DNA from: an uncultured Faecalicoccus sp.
GTDB lineage: Bacteria; Bacillota_I; Bacilli_A; Erysipelotrichales; Erysipelotrichaceae
DNA: 64,000 nucleotides
NCBI GenBank assembly: GCA_902497095.1
Contig: CABVDD010000004.1
Span: 6,622 to 70,621 of the forward strand
Direction of reading: 5' to 3'
The notes beneath the pieces are model-generated. The model ran no database searches. It was given only the letters and a program-made list of their open reading frames with translations, and was not told the DNA's origin. Below, piece after piece: positions 42,500 through 51,900 of this stretch. The position numbers and the translations under genes were made by a program. Position 1 is the first letter of the stretch. Each line of letters opens with the position of its first letter.

Positions 42500-43339
42500 T
42501 TAATAACGATTTTTGAAACGTCCTGTTAAACGATTAAGTTCTTGATAAGCGTTATCTAATTTTTGTTGTGCCTGTTTTAATTGTTCAGAATTAAAGTTAG
42601 CACGGAATTTTTGATGTAGTAAGTTTCGACATTCCTTTTGTGCTGCTTTATAGTCTTTTTTAAGCTTTTTGTATTTTTTTCTTAGATGGGAAGGCAAAAC
42701 TTTAAATTCTGGATAAGCCTGGTAGATTCTTCGTAATAATAGGTTTTTATTTTGAAGCATTGCATGAACTTGCAGTGAGATTTCTTCAGTATTATCACCT
42801 TTGGTAGTATCGATTTCCTTTTTAACGATGTTCATTAAGAAGTGAGATACGACATAATCAAATAGTACGCAGGCTAGAATGATCCATGCGAATAAGCTTA
42901 GAATAAATGGATCCCACGTTTCAATAAAATCAAAGTAATGTGGAGCTATCCATTTAACAATAACGACAGAGGCTAAACCAAATAAGATAAGATTCCCGAT
43001 CCATATCCTGCCATGCAGATTCATGGGCTTTGAAGAATAATCCCACCATCGGGCATGGAACATTTTTTCCATATAGAAACTGGTCATATATTCCAGAAAA
43101 CCGCAAATGACAAATCCAGCCATGAATGTTTCGGGATACGTTCCTTCTCGTCCAATCAAACCACCAACTAATATGGTAACGCCGACAACACCAAAACCAT
43201 AAATAGGGCAGTAAGGTCCAATCAGAAAGCCACGGTTGATAAAGCGATGGTACTGAATAAACTTTAACGTGACTTCCATTATCCATCCTAAAACGGAAAA
43301 GATAAATGCCATGATAACAAATTCGTAAAATAATGTCAT
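42500..43339 (-). CDS. CmpB-type (ABC_trans_CmpB, PF06541-like) membrane protein
   Basis: 279 residues. Five or so membrane segments (residues 5-175) with the family pattern FSVLGWIMEV, INRGFLIGPYCPIYGFG and WWDYSSKPMNLHGRI, then a cytoplasmic helical tail (about 185-279) with coiled-coil character. Annotated in databases as a putative ABC transporter permease, but real function is unknown. Monocistronic. Confidence 0.82.
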   Translation of the reverse strand: MTLFYEFVIMAFIFSVLGWIMEVTLKFIQYHRFINRGFLIGPYCPIYGFGVVGVTILVGGLIGREGTYPETFMAGFVICGFLEYMTSFYMEKMFHARWWDYSSKPMNLHGRIWIGNLILFGLASVVIVKWIAPHYFDFIETWDPFILSLFAWIILACVLFDYVVSHFLMNIVKKEIDTTKGDNTEEISLQVHAMLQNKNLLLRRIYQAYPEFKVLPSHLRKKYKKLKKDYKAAQKECRNLLHQKFRANFNSEQLKQAQQKLDNAYQELNRLTGRFKNRY

Positions 43340-43407
43340 ATGTATCCCTTTCCTATTTGTATACTATGTTAATTGTATCACGAATATAACATTCTCTACA
43401 TAGAAGT

Positions 43408-44202
43408 TTAGATGAATTGGAATTGTTTTAGAGTTTTTTCAATACTGTCCTGATAACTGGGGCCGCAAATGAAATCGGCATATGGAAATAAGGCGGGATC
43501 TCCATTTTCCATGGCGATGGCAAGCGTTGCGTTTTGCAGCATATCTTTATCATTTAAAGAATCGCCAAAAGCCATGTAGTCATGTTCATGAAAGTTCCAA
43601 AAGTGCATCATGGAGCGTATTCCTGTGTATTTGTTTATTCCTTTCTTGATAAGATCGACAATACATCCGGAAGATTTTTGAAGTTGTAAAGAAGGGATAC
43701 ATAAAAAATCGGAGTAATCATAATCATAGCCTTCAAACAAACTGATCATTTCGACATTATCTTGTACATTCCATGAACGAATCTCTTTTGGGATTTGCAC
43801 ATGAAAATTGGCAAGAATAGCTTTTGCCTTAGGATCATCTTCGGTCAAGAAAGCATGATTGCCATTTACATACAGACATAGATGTTTTTGCGAAGCAATG
43901 GTAAAAATGGTCTGAAGTTCTTCATCGGTAAAACCATTTTTTTGAATCAGGTTTAAATGATGATCGTATACGGTATTTCCAGCACTGCCAATAAATCCAT
44001 CCCATAAGATGTCTTTAAATACACAAAGCTCTTGTGCCATTTTTAAAGGTCTTCCGGAACAAAGAGCAACTTTATATCCATTTTTTTGCGCTTGATGTAT
44101 AGCTTGTATAGAAGAAGGTAATATTTGATTTGTCTGATGATCAAAAAATGTACCATCGATATCTAAAAATAAAGCTTTGATTTCTTTATATAGTTTATTC
44201 AT
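43408..44202 (-). CDS. Cof-type HAD-superfamily phosphatase, copy 2
   Basis: 264 residues from ATG 44202 with GAGGTG upstream. Motif I LFLDIDGTFFD, motif II LCSGRP, motif IV AFGDSLNDKDML. Large C2B cap. Similar in type to the gene at 10857 but not closely alike. Substrate unknown. Confidence 0.86.
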   Translation of the reverse strand: MNKLYKEIKALFLDIDGTFFDHQTNQILPSSIQAIHQAQKNGYKVALCSGRPLKMAQELCVFKDILWDGFIGSAGNTVYDHHLNLIQKNGFTDEELQTIFTIASQKHLCLYVNGNHAFLTEDDPKAKAILANFHVQIPKEIRSWNVQDNVEMISLFEGYDYDYSDFLCIPSLQLQKSSGCIVDLIKKGINKYTGIRSMMHFWNFHEHDYMAFGDSLNDKDMLQNATLAIAMENGDPALFPYADFICGPSYQDSIEKTLKQFQFI

Positions 44203-44323
44203 GATCACACCTCAAAAACATTATAACATTATAATCTTTTTATGTGCGGTATTTTTATTTTGATATTCAAAATAAGTATCATATAATACAAAGTATTAAA
44301 AGAATTAAGGAGATGGAAACTGT

Positions 44324-44851
44324 ATGACGATCAAGGAAATAACTTATGGTGGATTATCAATAGGTTTCTTAGCTATTTGTTCGTGGATTTCTATTCCTTT
44401 TATCGTTCCTTTTACAATGCAGACATTTGCACTCTTTTTTATTTGTTTGTTGTTTGGAGCCAAAAGAGGCACGATGTATATAGTATGTTATATGATATGT
44501 GGGTTGTTAGGAATACCTGTATTTTCTGGATTTCGAGGTGGAGTTCAAGTTCTTTTTGGTTTAACAGGAGGCTACATAGTTGGCTTTCTTTTAAGCGCTC
44601 TTCTTTTATGGATAACAGAAAGATTTTGGTATCCTTGTAAAAGAAAAGCACTTTTATTTTCTTTGATGGGACTCGTAGTTTGTTATGGATTTGGAACAGC
44701 ATGGTTTTTAATGATCAGCCAGCAACAAGCTTCTATAATAACTATAAGCAGTGTTTTAATGACTTGTGTTGTACCTTTTATTCTTCCAGATTGTCTCAAA
44801 ATTTTCTTAGCTTTTACATTGGCGAGACGATTAAAGCCGTATATTCAATGA
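44324..44851 (+). CDS. bioY: BioY family transporter, copy 2
   Basis: 175 residues and five to six membrane segments. BioY patterns: IPFIVPFTMQTFALFF, GLLGIPVFSGFRGGVQVLFG, TGGYIVGFLL. Monocistronic, with AAGGAG before the start. No BirA-type operator was found upstream. This is the more likely true biotin transporter, as it stands alone (inference). Confidence 0.88.
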   Translation: MTIKEITYGGLSIGFLAICSWISIPFIVPFTMQTFALFFICLLFGAKRGTMYIVCYMICGLLGIPVFSGFRGGVQVLFGLTGGYIVGFLLSALLLWITERFWYPCKRKALLFSLMGLVVCYGFGTAWFLMISQQQASIITISSVLMTCVVPFILPDCLKIFLAFTLARRLKPYIQ

Positions 44852-44935
44852 TTTTATACCTGAAACAAAGCAAGATCGTTGTTTTTGTATTTCAACATGT
44901 TCATCAATACTCCTTTATATTAGATATAAAAATTT

Positions 44936-45343
44936 TTAGGATTTGTTATTTGACGAAAACTGCGATATTGCCAGGCAAGCTAAGCCTAAGCCTAACATAC
45001 TAATTGCATTTTTTGTTTCGATTTCATTTATAAATGAAAGAACAACTACGGCAATACCCATTGCCAATGAGATACCTTTTAATGCAATATTAATGATATC
45101 CGAGATATTTTCATTGGAGTTATTTTCTTTCGCCTCTGTTTTTACTTGCATAAGTTCATCAACGGTTACATTAAAGATTTCGGCCAATTTAGGGATCGTA
45201 TTTACATCGGGAAAGGATAAATCTCTTTCCCACTTTGATACTGCTTTATCTGTAACGCCCATTTTTTCGGCAAGCTCAACTTGTGTCATTCCTTTTTCTT
45301 TACGAAATTCTGCGATCATACTTCCAAATGTTTGTTTTTTCAT
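44936..45343 (-). CDS. XRE-family regulator with C-terminal membrane segments
   Basis: 135 residues. N-terminal helix-turn-helix (MTQVELAEKMGVTDKAVSKW, about 19-38) followed by a linker and two hydrophobic segments (about 89-106 and 112-128), a common design for membrane-linked XRE proteins. A large inverted repeat lies about 60-90 bases upstream of the start. Monocistronic. Confidence 0.87.
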   Translation of the reverse strand: MKKQTFGSMIAEFRKEKGMTQVELAEKMGVTDKAVSKWERDLSFPDVNTIPKLAEIFNVTVDELMQVKTEAKENNSNENISDIINIALKGISLAMGIAVVVLSFINEIETKNAISMLGLGLACLAISQFSSNNKS

Positions 45344-45404
45344 AGTATTTACCCCTTTGTTTTGATGATCGCATCATAACATACACTTATTCTTCACTCA
45401 ACCG

Positions 45405-45434
45405 ACTGTTAGTTTAGTCCATTCGACTAACAGT
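45405..45434. promoter_or_regulatory. Inverted repeat upstream of the XRE gene
   Basis: ACTGTTAGT (45405-45413) and ACTAACAGT (45426-45434), 9-bp perfect arms, extended outward by CTCAAC and GTTGAG with an offset. A candidate operator for the XRE gene read leftward. Confidence 0.5.
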
Positions 45435-45435
45435 T

Positions 45436-45560
45436 GAGTTGTAAATATGGATAGAATATAAGGCTTGTGATCACCACATTAAAATAAGCTTAGTGGATTT
45501 TTTGCTGTCAAAATCAAGCATGGTTTCGTGGATTGTTTCATATGGAGATTCAATAATTAT
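45436..45560. other. Non-coding part of the 448-base gap before the ABC-F gene
   Basis: No gene is seen. It holds a weak hairpin (CCAC...GTGG followed by ATTTTTT, about 45477-45504). The rest of the gap carries the XRE operator on the left and the ABC-F promoter, small leader ORF and terminator on the right. Confidence 0.5.
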
Positions 45561-45563
45561 AGA

Positions 45564-45592
45564 TTGTATTGCCTGTATGATTATGCTATAGT
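45564..45592 (+). promoter_or_regulatory. Promoter of the ABC-F transcript
   Basis: TTGTAT (45564-45569), 17 bases, extended -10 TGCTATAGT (TATAGT at 45587-45592). It gives a leader of about 190 bases. Confidence 0.6.
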
Positions 45593-45607
45593 GAACACGG
45601 TGATAGC

Positions 45608-45643
45608 ATGAAGATGATCAGACGAAAGGATACTTTACGATAA
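45608..45643 (+). CDS. Possible leader peptide of the ABC-F gene (11 residues)
   Basis: ATG 45608 to TAA 45643, MKMIRRKDTLR, with GGTGA five bases upstream and only about ten bases after the predicted transcription start. Followed by a terminator before the ABC-F gene, as in antibiotic-inducible attenuators of ABC-F genes. Short, so chance occurrence cannot be excluded. Confidence 0.4.
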   Translation: MKMIRRKDTLR

Positions 45644-45745
45644 ACAAAGAAAAACAGAACCGTTTTTTTGTGATGGAAGCATGTATTTTTTGTCTGATGG
45701 TCAATGCATTAACCCAATGAAAACAAAATAGTATAAAGAAAACCT

Positions 45746-45772
45746 ACGGTACTGTTATAGTGCCGTTTTTTT
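45746..45772 (+). terminator. Leader terminator/attenuator before the ABC-F gene
   Basis: ACGGTACT (45746-45753), GTTAT, AGTGCCGT (45759-45766) and a T run, ending 20 bases before the start codon. Being between promoter and gene, it should act as an attenuator. ACCGT at 45659-45663 could pair with its 5' arm. Confidence 0.7.
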
Positions 45773-45791
45773 ATGTAAAGGAGTGATGATG

Positions 45792-47165
45792 ATGTCCATG
45801 ATTCAAGTAGAACATCTAAGTTTTTCGCATGATAGTCAACAAGAATTGTTGTTTGATGATGTTAGTTTTTCTATGGATACTAACTGGAAGTTAGGATTAG
45901 TGGGAAGAAATGGTCGCGGCAAGACTACTTTTCTTTCCTTGTTGATGAAAAAATATCCCTACAAAGGTAAGATTCATGCTTCTGTTTCTTTTGATTATTT
46001 TCCATACGTTATAGAAGATAAAGAACAATGGACAATGGATATAGTACGTTCTATTTATCCACTTGTAGAAGATTGGCAAATTCAAAGAGAACTTTCTTAT
46101 TTACAAGTGGATAAAGAAGTTTTGTGGAGAATGTTTTCTACTCTTTCACTAGGAGAGCAGACTAAGGTTTTATTGGCGGTTTTATTTTTAAAACCAGAAA
46201 ATTTTTTGTTGATTGATGAGCCTACCAACCATTTGGATGCCAAAGCCAGAACGGTATTGATGCACTATCTTCAAAGAAAAAAAGGTTTTATTTTAGTATC
46301 ACATGATCGAAAAGTTTTAGATGGTTGTGTTGATCATATCCTAGCGATAAATCGTCATACTATTGATATACAGGCTGGAAATTATTCTTCGTGGTTGGCA
46401 CGTTTTGAAACGCAACAAGAAAAAGAGATAGAACAAGATAAACATTTACGTAAAGATATACGGCGTTTAAAATCTTCCGCATTACGGACTTCTATGTGGT
46501 CTGATAAAATTGAAGCTTCAAAAATTGGTGCTGCCGATAAAGGGTTTGTTGGCCATAAATCAGCTAAAATGATGCAGCGAAGTAAAAATATCGCAAGACG
46601 ACAACAAGATATGATCAAACAAAAAGAAAATTTATTAAAGAATGTGGAGACAATGGAAACTTTACAAATGAGTCCATTATCGCATCCATCATCCATTCTT
46701 GTTTCTTTTGATGAAGTTTGCCCTATGTATGAGAATGTGATCATTGGTAAGCCACAAAGTTTTCAAATTGAAAAGGGACAGCGCATATTTTTAGATGGAA
46801 AAAACGGTTGTGGAAAAAGTAGTTTATTGAAATTATTGATCGATGATAAACGAAAATATTGTGGACGTATTCAGCGTGCTTCAAATTTAGTTTTATCGTA
46901 TGTATCGCAGGATACATCTTTTCTACAAGGTACTTTAAGACAATATGCCAAACAATATGAAATTGATGAAACTTTATATATGACACTTTTAAAAAAGATG
47001 GGGTTTGAACGATGGCAATTTGATCAAGATATGCGATCTTATTCTGATGGTCAAAAGAAAAAAGTCATGATCGCAAGAAGTCTTTGTGAAAAAGCACATT
47101 TATATATATGGGATGAACCATTGAATTTTATCGATATTTATACCAGAATTCAGATTGAAAAATGA
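45792..47165 (+). CDS. Lsa-type ABC-F ATPase, C-terminally truncated by a frameshift
   Basis: 457 residues from ATG 45792 (AAAGGAG eight bases upstream; several ATGs compete). Two ABC domains: Walker A GRNGRGKTT and GKNGCGKSS, signatures SLGEQ and SDGQKKK, Walker B LIDEPTNHLD and YIWDEPLNF, with an antibiotic-resistance-type linker of about 70 residues between. The order and motifs match Lsa/Vga-like ribosome protection proteins against lincosamides, streptogramins A and pleuromutilins. The frame ends at IEK TGA, just before the H-switch of the second domain, which follows in the other frame at 47162. One missing A in an A tract (47158-47162) explains it. Confidence 0.85.
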   Translation: MSMIQVEHLSFSHDSQQELLFDDVSFSMDTNWKLGLVGRNGRGKTTFLSLLMKKYPYKGKIHASVSFDYFPYVIEDKEQWTMDIVRSIYPLVEDWQIQRELSYLQVDKEVLWRMFSTLSLGEQTKVLLAVLFLKPENFLLIDEPTNHLDAKARTVLMHYLQRKKGFILVSHDRKVLDGCVDHILAINRHTIDIQAGNYSSWLARFETQQEKEIEQDKHLRKDIRRLKSSALRTSMWSDKIEASKIGAADKGFVGHKSAKMMQRSKNIARRQQDMIKQKENLLKNVETMETLQMSPLSHPSSILVSFDEVCPMYENVIIGKPQSFQIEKGQRIFLDGKNGCGKSSLLKLLIDDKRKYCGRIQRASNLVLSYVSQDTSFLQGTLRQYAKQYEIDETLYMTLLKKMGFERWQFDQDMRSYSDGQKKKVMIARSLCEKAHLYIWDEPLNFIDIYTRIQIEK

Positions 47166-47251
47166 TTCTGGCAAGTGATGCTTCGATGTTGATCGTTGAA
47201 CATGATGTAGCTTTTCAAGAAAATGTCGCAACAAAAGTCGTAGTACTTTGA
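47162..47251 (+). pseudogene. Out-of-frame C-terminal piece of the ABC-F gene
   Basis: 29 codons reading MILASDASMLIVEHDVAFQE and so on to a TGA at 47249-47251. The stretch LIVEHDVAF holds the H-switch His and aligns with the end of Lsa-type proteins. It overlaps the truncated gene by four bases (ATGA), so reinitiation could in principle make it as a separate peptide. Confidence 0.85.
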
Positions 47252-47283
47252 TCTTTCGTGTACAATAAGAACAGGTGATTTGT

Positions 47284-48042
47284 ATGTTGGCCAGTGAACG
47301 TTTCGAAAAGATAGTAGAAATTGTGAATCAAAAAGGATTTATCAGTACAAAAGAATTGTCTGTCGCGATGAAGGTAACAGAAACAACGATTCGCAGAGAT
47401 TGTGAAGAATTAGAAAAACAAGGACTTTTATTACGTGTGCACGGAGGCGCTAAAAGTGTACGACCTAAAGTCATTTTATCTACTAAAGATGAAAAAACGA
47501 TGAAAGAGCGAAAAGAGTTTTTTTATGAAAAAGATAGAGTGTGTAAAAAAGCGGCAACATTGATCAAAGATGGAGATTGTATCTTTTTAGATGGAGGGAC
47601 AAGCATTGTACCGATACTTCCGTATATCAAAGATAAAAAGATCAAGATCGTGACACATTCTCATTTGATCGTAGATGCGTTTTCTTCGACAGAATCGGAA
47701 TTATTTGTGATAGGCGGACGTTATATTCCCGAATATGCCATGACAGTAGGGCCTATTACGATCAGTGAACTTGATCGGTTTAATTTTGATTTGGCTTTTT
47801 TAAGTTGTGCTGGTATTGATTTGGATCGTAAGCTTGTCTATACGGCAGAAATGGACACTATGGCTGTTAAACAAAAGGCCATGTCTTTATCGACACAAAA
47901 ATATTTATTGATCGATAGTTCAAAGCTGTCTATTAAAGGTTTTTGCAGCTTTATTGGCAGTGATGATTTTGATGCGATTATTTGTGATCAAAGTCAAGAA
48001 TTAGATATTGAAATGTTACCAGAAAACTATATTCTTGTTTAA
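47284..48042 (+). CDS. DeoR-family regulator of the downstream deoC-like gene
   Basis: 252 residues from ATG 47284 (AGGTGA upstream). Helix-turn-helix ISTKELSVAMKVTETTIRRD (about 19-38) and a DeoR sensor domain (DGDCIFLDGGTSIVPILPYI, SCAGIDLDR, LLIDSSKLSIKGF). About 100 bases before the second deoC-like gene on the same strand, so it likely controls that gene and itself. Similar in design to the regulator at 3055 but separate. Confidence 0.88.
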   Translation: MLASERFEKIVEIVNQKGFISTKELSVAMKVTETTIRRDCEELEKQGLLLRVHGGAKSVRPKVILSTKDEKTMKERKEFFYEKDRVCKKAATLIKDGDCIFLDGGTSIVPILPYIKDKKIKIVTHSHLIVDAFSSTESELFVIGGRYIPEYAMTVGPITISELDRFNFDLAFLSCAGIDLDRKLVYTAEMDTMAVKQKAMSLSTQKYLLIDSSKLSIKGFCSFIGSDDFDAIICDQSQELDIEMLPENYILV

Positions 48043-48087
48043 AACAAACAAAAACGAAAAAATAAATACAAAAACAAACATTTTATG

Positions 48088-48116
48088 TTTACAAACAAAG
48101 AAAAGAATGCTAGAGT
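48088..48116 (+). promoter_or_regulatory. Possible internal promoter of deoC copy 2
   Basis: TTTACA (48088-48093), 17 bases, TAGAGT (48111-48116). The A/C-rich repeats upstream (AAACAAACA, and AAACA TTTTA TGTTT as a short dyad) could be DeoR sites. If used, transcription starts inside the hairpin at 48102-48140. Confidence 0.4.
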
Positions 48117-48143
48117 GAAATCAGGAGGAAAGCATTCTTTTTT
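48102..48143 (+). promoter_or_regulatory. Terminator-like hairpin with the Shine-Dalgarno in its loop
   Basis: AAAGAATGCT (48102-48111) pairs with AGCATTCTTT (48131-48140) and a T run follows. The 19-base loop contains AGGAGG (48123-48128). The ATG is at 48146, directly after the T run. It may end read-through from the DeoR gene or control deoC translation. Confidence 0.6.
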
Positions 48144-48145
48144 GA

Positions 48146-48880
48146 ATGCATGAAAAACATATGAAACATCCAGATAAAAAAGCAAGTGAAATGAGCGTAA
48201 GGGAATTAGCTTCCTATATTGATTATTCGGTATTAAAACCAGAATTCACAGAAGAACAGATCGTGGAACTGACAAAAGATGGTGTGGAACTAGGTTGTGC
48301 TACGATTTGTATCAATCCAGGATATATGGATCTTTGTAAACCATATGTAGAGGGTTCACAAACAAAGTTATGCCCTGTTTGCGATTTTCCATTTGGAACA
48401 AGCTCTACACAATCTAAAGTAGCGCAGGCTAAAATTTTAGTGGATAATTATGCAGATGTAATTGGGGAGTTGGATGTCGTAGCTAATTTTGGCTGGATCC
48501 GCAGTGGAAAATATGATGCGGTAACACAGGATATCAAAGCCGTTGTTGATGTGTGTCATGAAAAAAATATTCCGGTAAAAGTAATTTTTGAAACGGATGC
48601 ATTGAATGAAGAACAAGTTCGCAAAGCTTGTCATTGTGCTATGGATGCCAAAGCCGACTTTGTAAAGACAAGTACAGGGTTCTTAACAGGTTTTGAAGCG
48701 CATGGTGCGACACCGGAAATTATTAAAGTTATGCAGGAAGAAGTCGGTGACGTATGTAAAGTTAAAGGTAGTGGCTGCATTCGTACAAGAGAGCATTTCT
48801 TACAATTGATTGATATGGGTATTGATCGTATGGGTGTTGGTTATAAATCTGTACCAGTTGTATTGGATCTAAAACGTTAA
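48146..48880 (+). CDS. DeoC-like aldolase, copy 2
   Basis: 244 residues. Schiff-base lysine Lys174 in DFVKTSTGFLTG, second lysine Lys207 in KVKGSGCIRT, Asp110 in GELDVVANFG. The N-terminal 25 residues have no counterpart in copy 1, and the real start might be internal; an in-frame stop at 48143 excludes an earlier one. AGGAGG is 17 bases upstream, unusually far. Under a DeoR regulator, as deoC often is. Deoxyribose-5-phosphate aldolase is likely. Confidence 0.85.
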   Translation: MHEKHMKHPDKKASEMSVRELASYIDYSVLKPEFTEEQIVELTKDGVELGCATICINPGYMDLCKPYVEGSQTKLCPVCDFPFGTSSTQSKVAQAKILVDNYADVIGELDVVANFGWIRSGKYDAVTQDIKAVVDVCHEKNIPVKVIFETDALNEEQVRKACHCAMDAKADFVKTSTGFLTGFEAHGATPEIIKVMQEEVGDVCKVKGSGCIRTREHFLQLIDMGIDRMGVGYKSVPVVLDLKR

Positions 48881-48899
48881 AACACAAAAAAGAGAATAT

Positions 48900-48930
48900 A
48901 AAAAGGTCGAGAAAAAATCTCGATCTTTTT
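48900..48930. terminator. Bidirectional terminator between deoC copy 2 and the Snf2 gene
   Basis: AAAAAGGTCGAGA AAAAA TCTCGATCTTTTT. Confidence 0.88.
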
Positions 48931-48936
48931 AATAGT

Positions 48937-51900
48937 TTATTCATTTCTTTGAAACAAACTTAAAATATCTTCCTTTGACATTTTGGATAATGAACCATCA
49001 TTTCCTTCTACGAAAGTATCTGCCAAATCTTTTTTTCTTTCCTGCATTCTGACTATTTTTTCTTCAATAGAATCTTTCATGATCAGACGATATACTTGTA
49101 CATTCGCATTTTGCCCAATGCGATGTGCCCTGTCTGTGGCTTGATTTTGTGCAGAGATATTCCACCAGGGGTCTATATGGATGACAGCTTCAGCGGCTGT
49201 TAGATTCAAGCCTGTTCCTCCGGCTTTTAAAGAAATCAAAAAGACTTGCGTAGAATCACTTTGAAAGGCATTAACGAGTCTTCGTCTTTCTTCTTTTGTG
49301 GTAGTTCCTGTTAAGACATAATATGAAATCTGGTTTTGTTCAAGCTCTTGTGTTAATAAATCAATTAAAGAAGTAAAAGCAGAAAACAATAAAACTTTCT
49401 TGTTGTGTTCCGTCAAGATTTGAATTAACTCTATACAAGCTTGTACTTTGGAAGAAGGCTTTTGTATATTGTCATAAAGAAGTCTAGGATCACAACAAAG
49501 TTGTCTGAGTCTTGTCAGGGCTGCCAAGATCGCAATATGATCGATATGAGGCTCCCGCATTTTTTCCTGCATTTCTTTATTTGCCTGTGTTAAATTGGCA
49601 AGATATAACTTTTGTTCTTCCTTGGAAAAATCGATCAAGTATTGATGATCAACTTTATCAGGCAATTCTTTTAATACTTCTTTTTTTGTACGTCTTAATA
49701 TAAAAGGAGATACAAAAGATCGCAGTTTCTGTATTACATCTTCATTTTGGTTTAATACAATAGGACTTTCATATTGTGTTTTAAAATAATGATAAGAAAA
49801 TAAATAACCAGGCATTAAAAAGTCAAATATAGACCAGAGTTCAGCTAACGAGTTTTCGATAGGTGTTCCACTAAGCGCCAATCTGTGATAAGAGTGCAGT
49901 TCTTTAACACTGATCGCATTTTTAGTTTTCTGATTTTTGATATTTTGTGCTTCATCCAGTATTACATATTCAAAGGTGATATCTTGATATTCATCAATAT
50001 CTCTTCGTAAATAATCATAAGAAGTAATCAGAATATCACTTTTAGAGACATCATGGATTCTCTTTTTACGCTGTTCTTTTGTACCGGTGATACTGATACA
50101 GGAAAGCGTGTTAGAAAAACGTCGTATCTCATCTTCCCAGTTATAAATTAATGAAGCAGGGCATACAATTAGCGTATGTCGATCCGCTTGTCGTATTGAA
50201 TCTAATAATGCAATGACCTGTAAAGTCTTTCCTAGTCCCATTTCATCAGCAAGAATGCCATTTAAATTGTATTGGTACAACATTAAAAGCCATTCTACAC
50301 CTTTTTTTTGATAATCTCTTAAAATAGAGGCATAATGCGGGTCACAGGAAATTTTCGATTTTCTATTTTCAAATCCTTGAATATAGTCTGTCAAAGAAGT
50401 ATTTTTATACACTTCTAAAGAACTTGTATGATCGAGTCTTTCGTTCATACCTAATGTTCTATATAGTTCCAATTGTAGTTTTCCTGCTTTGATTTGTTTT
50501 TCATCAATATCAAAATCATGCATGAGATCGTCAAGTTCTTGAAATTGATCAGATTCTAAGTGTAGAAGCTGGCCATTTTTAAGCTTAAAGTAGCGTTTCT
50601 TGCGATGATAAGCTTGTAAGATGGCTGGTACTTCGTTGACATCAAAATCTGTGGATTCCAGTTGAATTTCCAATAAACCGTTATCAATGCGAATACCGGT
50701 TTGAAGATGATACGAAGTACGTTTACCTAATTTTTTTAAAGCGTCACTGATATAAACATCACAATATTTTTGAAGCTGATTGATTCCTTCTTGAAGAAAG
50801 TCGAGGGTTCTATCATCTTCTAAGCTCATATAAACACTATGATGGCTTTGATCGATCCATGTCGCATAACTTTCCAAAACTTTCTGGATCAGATGTACGG
50901 TCCAATCAAAATTGATTTTATCGTTATATAAAAGCTCGATTGTGTTTCCTTTATCATCTTTTCCGGCTACATGAAAAGAAACAGTTTCATTTTCGTCCAT
51001 ATCGCCAAATACGGAAGGGTGTTGAACATGGATCACATTTGATACGGGTAATAATTCTTGTCCTTTTGTGATCTGTAAATAGTCTTTGGCAGGATCTAAG
51101 ATATAACGCTCAAAATCATCATATTCATCAAAGGGAATATGAAGTGCTTCTTGGGATAAAGCGCTAAATAAGTTGGCAATTGATGATTGTGGGCGAATCT
51201 TATAATGGATGATTTCAAAAGGACTTTCTTGGATCGAAAACATTTGATGATCACCAATTATGATCTGTTCTTCTTTATCCCATACCAGAGATATGGTGTA
51301 GTGATTTTTTTCTTTTGTGATATCAATGGACATCATAAAAGGCTCTTCTCGAATCGGTACATGCGTATCATCTTTAAACAGGGTATAAAAAACAGGCAGT
51401 AAAGAGTGAATGCGAATGAAACGAGAATTATTATAGCGATAATAATATCGATCATAATCTGGTGTTGCATAAGCCATTCTCATAAAATCAATGTATTTTT
51501 GTGCTTGCGAAGTAAAGGCGTGCATCGTATGAATAAAGCCTAATTGTTTACCATAGCTATGATATTGTTCTGTATCGATCCATTTTAGAAAGTCTGGAAT
51601 ATTTTTAATGGTATATTGTTTTTGAGCACCAACTGTAAAGCTTAATAAAAAAGAATCAGGATCTAAAGCAGAAAATACTGGAAGAATATCATATTGTTGT
51701 GTCTGAAGCTCTAATTGTACTAAATGATCTTGTGTATCTTTTTGGTGAAGAATCAAATCACGTGTTTTCTGATAAGATTCTTCCATTTGAATTCTTTTAA
51801 TTTCTTCTTCAATTCTCTGGCGGCGTGCTAAATACTCTTCATTATATATAGAATAAGAAGATGTCTCTTTTTGTGAGGTATAAGGGAAATTTTGAATATC

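Noticed and set aside
45477..45504. Terminator in the left part of the ABC-F upstream gap
   Set aside because: Only four base pairs are secure and the loop is long, so it was mentioned but not annotated as a terminator.
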